A stretch of DNA of 64,000 bases from Arthrobacter sp. 9AX. Its GTDB lineage: Bacteria > Actinomycetota > Actinomycetes > Actinomycetales > Micrococcaceae. Below the pieces are notes generated by a model that was not told the DNA's origin, did not search any database, and was given only the letters and a program-made list of their open reading frames with translations. This document shows, piece after piece, positions 8,109 to 16,816 of the stretch (positions are counted from its first letter, which is position 1; every line of letters starts with the position of its first letter). The position numbers were made by a program, and so were the translations under genes. The stretch lies in contig NZ_LR733293.1 in assembly GCF_902506095.1 (NCBI RefSeq), positions 3,078,487-3,142,486 on the forward strand, in the 5' to 3' direction.

Positions 8109-9395
8109 TTAGCGGGCGGGGTAGTCGCGCTCGGGCTCACCGATGTACAGCTGGCGCGGGCGGCCGATCTTGGTGTTCGGGTCGCTGATCATCTCGCGCC
8201 ACTGGGCGATCCAGCCGGGGAGGCGGCCGATGGCGAACAGCACAGTGAACATCTTCTCCGGGAAGCCCATGGCCTTGTAGATGAGGCCGGTGTAGAAGTC
8301 GACGTTCGGGTAGAGCTTGCGCTGGATGAAGTAATCGTCGTTGAGCGCCTTCTCTTCCAGGCGAAGGGCGATCTCCAGCAGTTCGTCGTTGCCGCCGAGC
8401 TTGGTGAGGATCTCGTGGGCGGTGGCCTTGACGATCTTGGCCCGGGGGTCGTAGTTCTTGTAGACCCGGTGCCCGAAGCCCATGAGGCGGACGCCGTCTT
8501 CCTTGTTCTTGACCTTCTCCATGTAGTCCTCGGGCTTGGTGCCGTCGGCCTGGATCTGGCGGAGCATCTTCAGGACGGCCTCATTTGCACCGCCGTGGGC
8601 CGGACCGAAGAGGGCATTGATGCCTGCGGAGACGGACGCGAACAGGTTGGCGTTCGAGGAACCCACCAGGCGCACCGTGGAGGTGGAGCAGTTCTGCTCG
8701 TGGTCCGCGTGCAGGATGAGGAGCAGGTCCAGCGCCTTCGCCACGATCGGATCCACCTCGTACTGCTCAGCCGGAAGCCCGAAGCTGAGACGCAGGAAGT
8801 TCTCCACGAGGTTGTGCGAGTTGTCCGGGTACAGCATGGGCTGGCCGATGGACTTCTTGTGCGCGTAGGCCGCTATGACCGGAAGCTTGGCCATCAGGCG
8901 GATGGTGGAGACTTCCACCTGTTCAGCGTTGAACGGATCCAGCGAGTCCTGGTAGAACGTGGACAGCGCCGAAACGGCCGAGGACAGGACGGGCATGGGG
9001 TGCGCGTCCCGCGGGAAGCCGCCGAAGAAGCCCTTGAGCTCCTCGTGCAGCAGGGTGTGCCGGCGGATCTTCTGGTCAAATTCGTCCAGCTCGGTGGGAG
9101 TGGGCAGGTTGCCGTAGATCAGCAGGTAGGACACTTCGAGGAAGCTGGAGTGCTGTGCCAGCTGTTCGATGGGGTACCCGCGGTAGCGCAGGATGCCAGC
9201 ATCGCCGTCGATGTAGGTAATAGCCGAAGTTGTGGCTGCTGTATTCATGAAGCCGGGGTCAAAGGTGACTGCGCCCGTCTGCTTCAGCAGTTTGGAAACG
9301 TCGTAGCCTTCGTTTCCTTCAACAACCTGGATGCGCGGGAGCTTCAGCTCGCCTCCTGCATGGAGCAGGGTCGCAGCATTGTTGGTCTCAGTCAT
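8109..9395 (-). CDS. gltA: Citrate synthase
   Basis: Condenses acetyl-CoA and oxaloacetate to citrate, entering the TCA cycle. 428 residues, the length of the type II hexameric/dimeric bacterial enzymes. Catalytic residues are visible: the first His in HADHEQN, the second in GPAHGGAN, the conserved FGHRVYKNYDPR loop and the late Asp in PNVDFYTG. The start ATG has a good Shine-Dalgarno (AAGGGG, about six bases before it on the minus strand). It is monocistronic, with its own terminator at 8051-8085. A CRP/GlxR-like palindrome lies about 200 bases upstream at 9598-9613, which would fit the known GlxR control of gltA in corynebacteria. That link is inference. Confidence 0.97.
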   Translation of the reverse strand: MTETNNAATLLHAGGELKLPRIQVVEGNEGYDVSKLLKQTGAVTFDPGFMNTAATTSAITYIDGDAGILRYRGYPIEQLAQHSSFLEVSYLLIYGNLPTPTELDEFDQKIRRHTLLHEELKGFFGGFPRDAHPMPVLSSAVSALSTFYQDSLDPFNAEQVEVSTIRLMAKLPVIAAYAHKKSIGQPMLYPDNSHNLVENFLRLSFGLPAEQYEVDPIVAKALDLLLILHADHEQNCSTSTVRLVGSSNANLFASVSAGINALFGPAHGGANEAVLKMLRQIQADGTKPEDYMEKVKNKEDGVRLMGFGHRVYKNYDPRAKIVKATAHEILTKLGGNDELLEIALRLEEKALNDDYFIQRKLYPNVDFYTGLIYKAMGFPEKMFTVLFAIGRLPGWIAQWREMISDPNTKIGRPRQLYIGEPERDYPAR

Positions 9396-9597
9396 GGAGT
9401 CCCCTTCATGAGGCGTCTGGGCCTCTGTCGAAAGCTTGATCCAATATCAGGTGAGCCGCGCACTGACCCTGAGGACACAGGTTCCAACACCCGGGCTGCC
9501 TTCTTGTAGAAAGCCACCATTGATCAGTTAAAAAGTACCGCCCCTTGGCGGGTGTCACTAATCGGCGACCTTCCAAAATGGCCTAAAGTGGAGCGGA

Positions 9598-9613
9598 TGT
9601 GTCCGGAGTCACA
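9598..9613. promoter_or_regulatory. Candidate CRP/GlxR-type operator upstream of gltA
   Basis: TGTGTCCGGAGTCACA matches the TGTGA-N6-TCACA consensus of CRP-family regulators at nine of ten defined positions (the fifth base is T instead of A). It lies about 200 bases upstream of the gltA start, between gltA and the 3' end of dapC. Functional assignment is inference from the consensus. Confidence 0.4.
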
Positions 9614-9651
9614 CCTTTGTTACGGTGCGGCGCCGGCTGCAGTACGTCGGA

Positions 9652-10800
9652 TCATGACGCCGAAGCCAGACGGGCCACGGCTGCGTCGACCCTTTCATCC
9701 GTCCCGGTGAGTGCCACGCGGACGTAGCCGCTGCCGGCCTCGCCGTAGAAAACGCCCGGGCCCACCACGATGCCGCGCTCCGCGAGCCGCGCCACGGTGT
9801 CCCAGGTACTCTCCCCCGCCGTCGACCAAAGGTAGAGGCCGGCGTCGGATTCCTTGATCTCCAGCCCGAAGTCCAGCAGCGCCGGAACCAGCCGTTCCCG
9901 CCGGCCGCGGTACAGGTCCTTCTGGGCCTCCACATGAGCGTCGTCACCCAGCGCCACCCGCATGGCTTCCTGCACGGGGTAGGGAACGATCATGCCGGCA
10001 TGCTTGCGGCTGTTGACGAGGTTGGGCATGAGGTCCGGATCGCCCGCGACGAACGCTGCCCGGTAGCCGGCCACGTTGGACTGCTTGCTCAGCGAGTACA
10101 CGGCAAGCAACCCCTGGTGAGAACCGCCGGCCACCCGGGGGTCCAGGATGCTCGGGACGGCCTGGCCGCCGCGCTGGACGTCCCAGTCACCCCAGCCCAG
10201 CTCTGCGTAGCATTCGTCGGACGCCACCACGGCACCCAGTTCCCGGGCCTGCGCCACGAGCGCCTTCAGGGATGCGACGCCGCGGACACTGCCGGTGGGG
10301 TTTCCGGGGGAATTGACCCAGATCAGACGGACGCGCGAGCGGGTGGCGTCGTCGAGCTCGTCCAGGTTGTCTGTTGCCACGGACGTGACACCGGCCAGGG
10401 TGGCGCCGATGTCGTACGTCGGGTAGGCCACCTTGGGGCGGACGACGACGTCCCCTGGCTTGAGACCCAACAGCAGCGGCAGCCACGCCACGAGTTCCTT
10501 CGAGCCCACCGTGGGCATGATGTTACGCGGGTCCAGGCCGGCCACCCCGCGGCGGCGCTCGAACCATCCGGCGATGGCTTCGCGCAGGGCGGGGGTGCCG
10601 TGGACCGCGGGGTAGCCGGGGGCGTCCGCGGCAGCCTTGAGGGCGTCCTGGATCAGGCCCGGCGTGGGATCCACCGGAGTGCCGATGGACAGGTTGACGG
10701 CTCCGCCGGGGTGCTCCGAGGCCTTCGCGAGATACGGCGCCATGGCCTCCCACGGGTAGTCGGGCAGGTCAAGGCCGAACGTATTCACTGCTGCGGTCAC
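9652..10800 (-). CDS. dapC: N-succinyldiaminopimelate aminotransferase
   Basis: PLP-dependent transaminase converting N-succinyl-2-amino-6-ketopimelate to succinyl-diaminopimelate, the step between DapD and DapE. I choose the GTG at 10800: it gives 382 residues beginning VTAAVNTFGLDLPDYPW, has AGGA eight bases upstream, and lies 14 bases after the fdxA stop. The frame stays open further upstream inside fdxA, but that is out-of-frame ferredoxin sequence. The PLP lysine sits in YSLSKQSNVAGYR, with VNSPGNPTG and SDECYAELGW as other class I/II aminotransferase landmarks. The fdxA-dapC pair matches the mycobacterial fdxC-dapC arrangement, which supports DapC rather than a generic aspartate aminotransferase. 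Confidence 0.92.
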   Translation of the reverse strand: MTAAVNTFGLDLPDYPWEAMAPYLAKASEHPGGAVNLSIGTPVDPTPGLIQDALKAAADAPGYPAVHGTPALREAIAGWFERRRGVAGLDPRNIMPTVGSKELVAWLPLLLGLKPGDVVVRPKVAYPTYDIGATLAGVTSVATDNLDELDDATRSRVRLIWVNSPGNPTGSVRGVASLKALVAQARELGAVVASDECYAELGWGDWDVQRGGQAVPSILDPRVAGGSHQGLLAVYSLSKQSNVAGYRAAFVAGDPDLMPNLVNSRKHAGMIVPYPVQEAMRVALGDDAHVEAQKDLYRGRRERLVPALLDFGLEIKESDAGLYLWSTAGESTWDTVARLAERGIVVGPGVFYGEAGSGYVRVALTGTDERVDAAVARLASAS

Positions 10801-10814
10801 CGGTCCTGCCTGCG

Positions 10815-11141
10815 TCAGTGGTCTTGGTTCTGCGGTGGCAGTGCGGCGATCATGGGGTGGTCCTTGCCGGTGTTGCCCACCTTGGCGGCACCGCCCGGAG
10901 AGCCGAGGTCGTCGAAGAACTCCACGTTGGCCTTGTAGTAGTCCGCCCATTCGTCCGGGGTGTCGTCCTCGTAGTAGATCGCCTCGACCGGGCAGACCGG
11001 TTCGCAGGCTCCGCAGTCGACGCATTCGTCCGGATGGATGTACAGCGAACGCTCACCCTCATAGATGCAGTCGACCGGGCACTCTTCAATACATGCCTTG
11101 TCCTTGACATCTACACACGGCTGCGCGATTACGTACGTCAC
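10815..11141 (-). CDS. fdxA: 7Fe ferredoxin (3Fe-4S/4Fe-4S)
   Basis: Small cytoplasmic electron carrier of 108 residues. Eight cysteines follow the bacterial 7Fe pattern: C9, C17, C21, C25 and C40, C43, C46, C50, in CIEECPVDCIY and CVDCGACEPVCP. Residue 14 is Asp in a DVKDK stretch, as expected when one cluster is 3Fe-4S. The C-terminal extension of about 50 residues is typical of actinobacterial FdxA/FdxC. It is the first gene of a probable fdxA-dapC operon with a 14-base spacer. The redox partner cannot be told from the sequence. Confidence 0.95.
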   Translation of the reverse strand: MTYVIAQPCVDVKDKACIEECPVDCIYEGERSLYIHPDECVDCGACEPVCPVEAIYYEDDTPDEWADYYKANVEFFDDLGSPGGAAKVGNTGKDHPMIAALPPQNQDH

Positions 11142-11289
11142 GTCCCTGGCCTCTCCACGTTGGGTCCGGCTTCCCGCCGGTTCTCGCGTCCGGCAACCTG
11201 GGCCGGACTCTTGACATCTCAGCCTATTATCTCCCAGGCTCTTACCGCGAACCTAGCCGGGCACCTAGTGTGAAGCCGCTTAGTATGAA

Positions 11290-11532
11290 GTGGTGAGTAG
11301 ACCTGCCCCCACCCCCGCCGGTTTCCTCTCCGCCGCCGTTCCCGGAACTAGGGTGGTAGTGCGGTACAGGATCGAGGGCGGGCTCACCGATGCGCTGGGC
11401 CTCCTGGTGACGTGCGAGGCCGGTGCGTGCACCGTCCGTACGCGGCAGGCCGACGTCGTGATTCCGCTGGGGCAAGTTGTGGCAGCCAAGGAGGTCCCGC
11501 CGGCCCCCGAGCGGCGCCGGCCGCGCGCCTAA
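11290..11532 (+). CDS. Small protein resembling the SH3-like N-domain of Rv0428c-type acetyltransferases
   Basis: 80 residues from GTG at 11290 (a second GTG at 11293 is equally possible). The core PGTRVVVRYRIEGGLTDALG followed by VRTRQADVVIPLGQVVAAK matches, from memory of the family, the small beta-barrel domain that precedes a GNAT domain in Rv0428c-like actinobacterial proteins. Here no acetyltransferase follows: the frame ends after an arginine/proline-rich tail. It is therefore either a stand-alone domain or the remnant of a longer gene. It is divergent from fdxA with about 150 bases between starts. The domain identification is tentative. Confidence 0.6.
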   Translation: MVSRPAPTPAGFLSAAVPGTRVVVRYRIEGGLTDALGLLVTCEAGACTVRTRQADVVIPLGQVVAAKEVPPAPERRRPRA

Positions 11533-11580
11533 GGCCACTCCCGCTGCGCAGGGACTGTCGCTGCGCAACGAACCCGAATT

Positions 11581-11832
11581 TCACTGCGAACGGCGGTACA
11601 TGGCCAGAGCCTGGTGGACCATCCTCACGAAATCCTGGGGCTCGTCAAGCGCGAAGGTCAACCCATTGCCCAGCTGCCGTGGCCGCCATGACAAACCCGG
11701 GAACCGCGTAATGGCGACCCAGTGCTTGGGTGACAGTTCGCATGAGTGCATGCTGCCCGCCGCGAGGCCCAGATACAGCGGCCAGGATCGCCTATGTGGA
11801 GAATGGCCCGGCGCGGTGAAGCCGCGGCTCAC
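11581..11832 (-). pseudogene. Possible fragment of an unrecognised protein gene
   Basis: A minus-strand frame of 83 codons from GTG. The first 15 or so residues look like noncoding high-GC translation, but the remainder reads like real protein: WPLYLGLAAGS, then LSPKHWVAITRFPGLSWRP and GLTFALDEPQDFVRMVHQAL. That suggests the C-terminal part of a gene whose 5' end has been lost, or a small intact gene. It sits exactly between two diverged direct repeats. I cannot name the family. Confidence is low because the evidence is only composition and protein-like character. Confidence 0.3.
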
Positions 11833-11903
11833 TGCGCCCGGACCGCCCCTGCGCAGTAAGCCCGCGTTTCACGGCGCAGTGCGCTACGAAACAGGGCGGA
11901 ACG

Positions 11904-11938
11904 CAGAATGCCACCGGCATGGTGCCGGTGGCATTCTG
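11904..11938 (-). terminator. Hairpin downstream of typA
   Basis: Perfect 16-bp inverted repeat, CAGAATGCCACCGGCA at 11904-11919 and its complement at 11923-11938. It begins 16 bases after the typA stop in the direction of transcription. The sequence beyond it on the minus strand is only weakly U-rich. Confidence 0.7.
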
Positions 11939-11954
11939 TGGAACTACGGGGTAA

Positions 11955-13883
11955 TTAAGCCTTGGCGCGGGCGCGGTTGGCCTTGGCACGCTCGTTGGTG
12001 TCCAGGATGACCTTGCGGATGCGGATGGCTTCCGGGGTAACCTCGACGCACTCGTCCTCGCGGGCGAATTCGAGTGACTCTTCGAGGGTGAGGTCGCGCG
12101 GCGGCGTCAGGTTCTCGAAGGTGTCCGAGGAAGCTGCACGCATGTTGGTGAGCTTCTTTTCCTTGGTGATGTTCACGTCCATATCGTCGGCGCGGGAGTT
12201 CTCGCCAACGATCATGCCCTCGTACACCTCGGAGGTGGGCTTGACGAAGAAGGAGCCACGTTCCTGCAGGTTGATCATGGCGAACGGAGTCACCACACCG
12301 GCGCGGTCAGCGACCATGGAGCCGTTGGTACGGTACTCGATGGGGCCGGCCCACGGCTCGTAGCCCTCGGAGATGGAAGCCGCAATGCCGGCACCACGGG
12401 TGTCCGTGAGGAACTTGGTGCGGAAGCCGATCAGGCCACGGGCGGGAACGATGAATTCCATCCGGCACCAGCCGGTTCCGTGGTTGGCCATGTTGGTCAT
12501 GCGGCCCTTGCGGGCTGCCATCAGCTGGGTCACAGCGCCGAGGTATTCCTCGGGCACGTCGATGGTCATGTGCTCCATCGGCTCGTGGATCTTGCCGTCG
12601 ATGGTCTTGGTGACAACCTGGGGTTTGCCCACTGTCAGTTCGAAGCCTTCGCGGCGCATCTGCTCCACGAGGATGGCCAGGGCGAGCTCGCCACGGCCCT
12701 GGACTTCCCAGGCGTCAGGACGCTCGGTGGGGAGCACCTTAATGGAGACGTTACCGATCAGTTCCTTGTCCAGGCGGTCCTTCACCTGGCGGGCGGTGAC
12801 CTTTGCACCCTTGACCTTGCCGGCCAGCGGCGAGGTGTTGATACCGATGGTCATGGAGATCGCGGGATCGTCCACGGTGATCAGCGGCAGCGGCTGCGGG
12901 TTCTCGACGTCGGTGAGCGTTTCACCGATGGTGATGTCCTCGATGCCTGCGACGGCGACAATCTCGCCGGGGCCGGCGGATTCGGCCGGCACGCGCTCCA
13001 GGGCCTTGGTGGCCAGGAGCTCGGTGATCTTGACGGTCTTCAACTCGCCGTTCTGGCGGGCCCAGGCAACCTGCTGGCCCTTGCGGAGGGTGCCGTTGTA
13101 GATGCGGAGCAGTGCCAGGCGGCCCAGGAACGGAGAAGCGTCCAGGTTGGTGACGTGAGCCTGCAGGACACCTTCCGGGTTGTAGGTGGGGGCCGGGATG
13201 TGCTCGATGATGGCCTTGAACAGCGGCTCGAGGTCCTCGTTCTCCGGGGCGGAGCCGTTGGCGGGCTGCTCGAGGGAGGCGCGGCCAACCTTGGCTGCTG
13301 CGTAGACAACCGGCACTTCGAGGACCTTGTCCAGGTCCAGGTCCGGAACTTCGTCCGCGAGGTCGGAAGCCAGGCCCAGGAGCAGGTCCATGGACTCGTG
13401 CACCACTTCGTCGATGCGGGCGTCGGGACGGTCGGTCTTGTTGACCAGGAGGATCACCGGCAGGTGCGCGGCAAGGGCCTTGCGGAGCACAAAGCGGGTC
13501 TGCGGCAGCGGGCCCTCGGACGAGTCAACGAGCAGCACAACGCCGTCAACCATGGAGAGGCCGCGCTCCACCTCGCCGCCAAAGTCGGCGTGGCCGGGGG
13601 TGTCGATGACGTTGATGGTGATGGTCTCGCCGTTGGAGGACGGACCGTTGTAGGCCACCGTGGTGTTCTTGGCCAGGATGGTGATGCCCTTTTCGCGCTC
13701 AAGGTCACCGGAATCCATCACGCGGTCTTCGAGGTGGTTGTGCTCGGCAAAGGAGTTGGTCTGCTTGAGCATGGCGTCGACCAGGGTGGTCTTGCCGTGG
13801 TCAACGTGGGCCACGATCGCGACGTTGCGCAGGTCACTGCGCGATGCAGTGGCTACCGCGGTGTTGGTGGTGGTTTCAGACAT
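11955..13883 (-). CDS. typA: Translational GTPase TypA/BipA
   Basis: Ribosome-associated GTPase of the EF-G/LepA class, implicated in stress adaptation and large-subunit assembly. 642 residues, full length. G motifs: AHVDHGKTTL (G1, about 23-32), DTPGHADFGGEV (G3) and NKTDRPDAR (G4). Domain 2 beta-barrel, EF-G domain III/V-like modules and the TypA-specific C-terminal domain follow, with RGLIGFRTKFLTDTRG near 450. N-terminal Ala/Thr-rich residues 1-16 are variable. It is monocistronic, ending in the hairpin at 11904-11938. No anomalies seen. Confidence 0.96.
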   Translation of the reverse strand: MSETTTNTAVATASRSDLRNVAIVAHVDHGKTTLVDAMLKQTNSFAEHNHLEDRVMDSGDLEREKGITILAKNTTVAYNGPSSNGETITINVIDTPGHADFGGEVERGLSMVDGVVLLVDSSEGPLPQTRFVLRKALAAHLPVILLVNKTDRPDARIDEVVHESMDLLLGLASDLADEVPDLDLDKVLEVPVVYAAAKVGRASLEQPANGSAPENEDLEPLFKAIIEHIPAPTYNPEGVLQAHVTNLDASPFLGRLALLRIYNGTLRKGQQVAWARQNGELKTVKITELLATKALERVPAESAGPGEIVAVAGIEDITIGETLTDVENPQPLPLITVDDPAISMTIGINTSPLAGKVKGAKVTARQVKDRLDKELIGNVSIKVLPTERPDAWEVQGRGELALAILVEQMRREGFELTVGKPQVVTKTIDGKIHEPMEHMTIDVPEEYLGAVTQLMAARKGRMTNMANHGTGWCRMEFIVPARGLIGFRTKFLTDTRGAGIAASISEGYEPWAGPIEYRTNGSMVADRAGVVTPFAMINLQERGSFFVKPTSEVYEGMIVGENSRADDMDVNITKEKKLTNMRAASSDTFENLTPPRDLTLEESLEFAREDECVEVTPEAIRIRKVILDTNERAKANRARAKA

Positions 13884-14155
13884 GCGTGAGGGCTCGATTC
13901 AGTGGTGAAAGTCAGCTGTTGTATCGCGACATTTCCAACTGGAACGCACGACGGATAAGGCCCTTTGCACAGGGCTGCTTCCCCCAGTCTAGCGTCTGTG
14001 GCATTAATAGGCCTAAATTTTCCGGCAGCCTGCAGGTGGGGCGGCCGCTCCACCGCTGCGCAACGCGAATAGATTAGTGAGCAAAATCACTGGCTATTCC
14101 TGCATGCGTGCCACATGATTGCTCTGACACTTTATGCAAGCCTGAAAGACACCAC

Positions 14156-15019
14156 ATGCGAAAAGCCATGGCCCGGACCCGTGCTTCCATGTCCGGAGCC
14201 GCCGCCGTCATGGCGGTGTCCAGCCTTATTGGGTTGTCCGGCTGCGCCACGCCTGCCCGGTCTTCTGCCGTTTCCCCGGTGCAGGCCGCCGCTTCGGGGC
14301 AACCTGGGGCCGGTGTGGTCAACCAGGCTTCCGCCGGTTCGCGCATCCTCAATCCAGCCAATGGGCGGCTCGAAGCCGTGGTTCCAGACATCAGCCGGAC
14401 CGTCCTCCTGATCGGTGATTCGCAGTCAGAACCTTCGGACGGCTGGCCCCGCCAGGGCCTGGAGGCGGCCGGATACAAAGTCTATTACTGCGGGCGGGGC
14501 GGCACGGGGTTTGTCTCCGCCAACGGAAAAACCGGCAACTACATTGATGCGCTCCTGCGTGGCGACTGGCTCCTGCCCTCCGGCACTCCGGCGCTCATCG
14601 TGGTCCAGGGCGGCGGCAATGACGCCGCCGGCGGGGCATCCGACATCAGGATCACCGGAAACGCCGAGCGGCTGCTCGCTGCGCTCAAGGCCCGCTACCC
14701 CGGAACCCGGATTGCCATGATTGGAACACTGGCCCGGGGCGAAGCCAACGGCGGCGGACGTCGCACGGAGGTCGATGCCCTGCTGGGCTCGGTTGCAGCG
14801 GCGCACAACCTGCCCTTTGTTTCCGTGGGTGACTGGCTGACCAGGTACGGCCTGGAAAAGGATCTGGCGGACGCGGTACACATGAATCCCAGCGGCCGCC
14901 GCGTCCTGGGGACCTTGCTGGAGCGCAGGCTCCGCGACCTGGGCCTGGAGCGGAAGCCGGCATCGGACCAGCCGCCGGCACTGGCTACGGGCGGCGGCAC
15001 CGACTCGTTCCAGGACTGA
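14156..15019 (+). CDS. SGNH/GDSL-type hydrolase lipoprotein
   Basis: 287 residues from the ATG at 14156, which gives a basic N-terminus and a signal peptide ending in the lipobox GLSGC (Cys30), so the protein is predicted to be a membrane-anchored lipoprotein. The frame upstream to 14108 adds residues that would spoil the signal peptide. SGNH blocks are present: VLLIGDSQSE (block I with the nucleophilic Ser of GDS), GRGGTGF (block II Gly), VVQGGGNDA (block III Asn) and DAVHMNPSGR (block V Asp-x-x-His). It probably acts as an esterase or acylhydrolase at the cell surface; the substrate is unknown. A perfect 22-bp hairpin follows. Confidence 0.88.
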   Translation: MRKAMARTRASMSGAAAVMAVSSLIGLSGCATPARSSAVSPVQAAASGQPGAGVVNQASAGSRILNPANGRLEAVVPDISRTVLLIGDSQSEPSDGWPRQGLEAAGYKVYYCGRGGTGFVSANGKTGNYIDALLRGDWLLPSGTPALIVVQGGGNDAAGGASDIRITGNAERLLAALKARYPGTRIAMIGTLARGEANGGGRRTEVDALLGSVAAAHNLPFVSVGDWLTRYGLEKDLADAVHMNPSGRRVLGTLLERRLRDLGLERKPASDQPPALATGGGTDSFQD

Positions 15020-15033
15020 CAGCAACACAGTAT

Positions 15034-15081
15034 TTGACCGGTTGGAGCCGGAGCCGAATGGCTCCGGCTCCAACCGGTCAA
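15034..15081. terminator. Perfect 22-bp hairpin between convergent genes
   Basis: Positions 15034-15055 and 15060-15081 are exact reverse complements (outer part TTGACCGGTTGGAGCC) around a GAAT loop. It is placed between the SGNH gene and the 3' end of the peptide ABC operon. No U-tract follows on either strand, so it is best described as a bidirectional terminator-like stem. Confidence 0.65.
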
Positions 15082-15094
15082 CAGGGAAGGGCTG

Positions 15095-16816
15095 CTAAGC
15101 CACTTCCGGCGGAAGCATCAGCTTGGCGCCCGGGATCGCGTTGAGCAGCGCCTTGGTGTAGTCCTGCCGCGGTGATTCAAAGACGTCATCCGTGGACCCG
15201 GTCTCCACCAGGCGTCCCTTTTCCATCACGCAGACATGGTCGGCGATCTGCCGGACCACAGCGAGGTCGTGGGTGATGAAGAGGTAGGTCAGCCCCAGGT
15301 TGGCCTGGAGGTCTGCCAGCAGGTTCAGCACCTGTGCCTGCACCAGCACGTCCAGGGCGGACACCGCTTCGTCGCAAATGATGACTTCGGGATCCAGGGC
15401 CAGGGCACGGGCGATGGCAACACGCTGCCGCTGCCCGCCGGAGAGTTCGTTCGGATACCGCTGCATGGCGGACTGGGGCAGCGCCACCTGGTCCAGCAGT
15501 TCCCGGACCTTCTTTTCCCGGCTGGCCTTGTCACCAATTTTATGGACCCGCAACGGTTCTTCGATGGTCCGGTAGATGTTGTACATCGGGTCCAGGGAAC
15601 CGTACGGATCCTGGAAGATCGGCTGCACCCGACGCCGGAACTTGAACAGGTCCGCGGGTTTCAGGACGGAGGTGTCCACGCCGTCGAACAGTATCCTGCC
15701 GTCGGTGGGCTTCTCCAGCTGGAGCACCATCTTGGCCACGGTGGACTTGCCGGAGCCCGACTCCCCCACGATCGCCGTCGTGGTTCCCCGCTTGACGTCG
15801 AAGCTGACGCCGTCCACGGCCGCGAAGTCCGAGGATTTCCCCAGGCCCTGGCGGAGCTTGTAGACCTTCCGCAGGTCCTGGATCTGCAGGACGTTGTCAG
15901 CCGCTGCAGGCTCGGCGGCCGGAGCAAGCAGATCCGCAGTTTCCACGCCTTGTTCCTTGGCGGCCTGGATCCTGCGGCTGGCCAGCGACGGCGCCGATTC
16001 CACAAGCCTCTTGGTGTAAGGGTGCCGCGGGTTCCGCAGCAGTTCGAGGGAAGGCCCTGCCTCCACTACGCGGCCCTGGTACATCACCACTACCTTGTCG
16101 GCACGTTCCGCTGCCAGGCCCAGGTCGTGCGTGATCAGCAGCACCGAGGTGCCCAGTTCGGTGGTCATGGTGTCCAGGTGGTCCAGGATTTGCCGCTGCA
16201 CCGTGACATCGAGGGCGGAGGTGGGCTCGTCCGCAATCAGCAGCCGGGGCTGGCAGGAAAGCCCAATGGCGATCAGGGCCCGCTGCCGCATGCCGCCTGA
16301 GAACTCGTGCGGGTACTGGCCGGCACGCCGGTGGGCGTCTGGCAGGCCGGCCTGCGAAAGTACCTTGGCGACGTCATCCGGACCGTTGGGCTGGCCATTC
16401 GCACGCAGCGTTTCCCGGACCTGGTAACCGATCTTCCACACCGGGTTCAGGTTGGACATCGGGTCCTGCGGCACCATGCCGATGGTGTTGCCGCGAAGCT
16501 CGATCATGCGCTTTTCGGGGGCATGCGCGATGTCTTCGCCGTCCAGCAGGATCTGGCCGCCGGAAACACGGCCGTTGGAGGGCAGGAGACCGATTGCGGC
16601 CAGCGCGGTAGTGGACTTGCCGGATCCCGACTCACCCACAATCGCCACGGTTTCGCCGGGCATGATGGTCAGGTGCGCATCACGGACCGCCTGGACTTCG
16701 CCGCCGCTGGTCTTGAAGGTAATGGCGAGGTCGCGGATCTCAAGCAGCGGCCTGATCCCCGTGGTGCCGGCCTCCGCGATGCGTATTTCTGGAGTTGTCA
16801 TCTCGTTGTCTCTCAT
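15095..16816 (-). CDS. Oligopeptide/dipeptide ABC transporter ATPase, tandem-domain
   Basis: 573 residues containing two complete ABC ATPase domains in one chain, equivalent to fused DppD and DppF. Domain 1 (about 20-270): Walker A GESGSGKST, signature FSGGMRQRALIAIGL, Walker B LLIADEPTSALD. Domain 2 (about 310-560): Walker A GESGSGKST, signature LSGGQRQRVAIARAL, Walker B VIICDEAVSALD. The second domain has DEA instead of DEP before SALD, which keeps the catalytic Glu. The start overlaps the upstream permease stop by four bases (ATGA); a second ATG five codons in is also possible. Last gene of a four-gene importer operon. Confidence 0.95.
   Translation of the reverse strand: MRDNEMTTPEIRIAEAGTTGIRPLLEIRDLAITFKTSGGEVQAVRDAHLTIMPGETVAIVGESGSGKSTTALAAIGLLPSNGRVSGGQILLDGEDIAHAPEKRMIELRGNTIGMVPQDPMSNLNPVWKIGYQVRETLRANGQPNGPDDVAKVLSQAGLPDAHRRAGQYPHEFSGGMRQRALIAIGLSCQPRLLIADEPTSALDVTVQRQILDHLDTMTTELGTSVLLITHDLGLAAERADKVVVMYQGRVVEAGPSLELLRNPRHPYTKRLVESAPSLASRRIQAAKEQGVETADLLAPAAEPAAADNVLQIQDLRKVYKLRQGLGKSSDFAAVDGVSFDVKRGTTTAIVGESGSGKSTVAKMVLQLEKPTDGRILFDGVDTSVLKPADLFKFRRRVQPIFQDPYGSLDPMYNIYRTIEEPLRVHKIGDKASREKKVRELLDQVALPQSAMQRYPNELSGGQRQRVAIARALALDPEVIICDEAVSALDVLVQAQVLNLLADLQANLGLTYLFITHDLAVVRQIADHVCVMEKGRLVETGSTDDVFESPRQDYTKALLNAIPGAKLMLPPEVA

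Larger units (their letters stand above)
11533..11954. other. Intergenic stretch with diverged repeats and a gene fragment
   Basis: About 420 bases between the small protein gene and the 3' end of typA. It contains two direct, diverged copies of a motif around CTGCGCA...TTTCAC (11551-11593 and 11839-11881, 29 of 43 identical by eye), a protein-like fragment on the minus strand between them, and the typA hairpin at 11904-11938. Otherwise I see no convincing gene. Confidence 0.5.
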
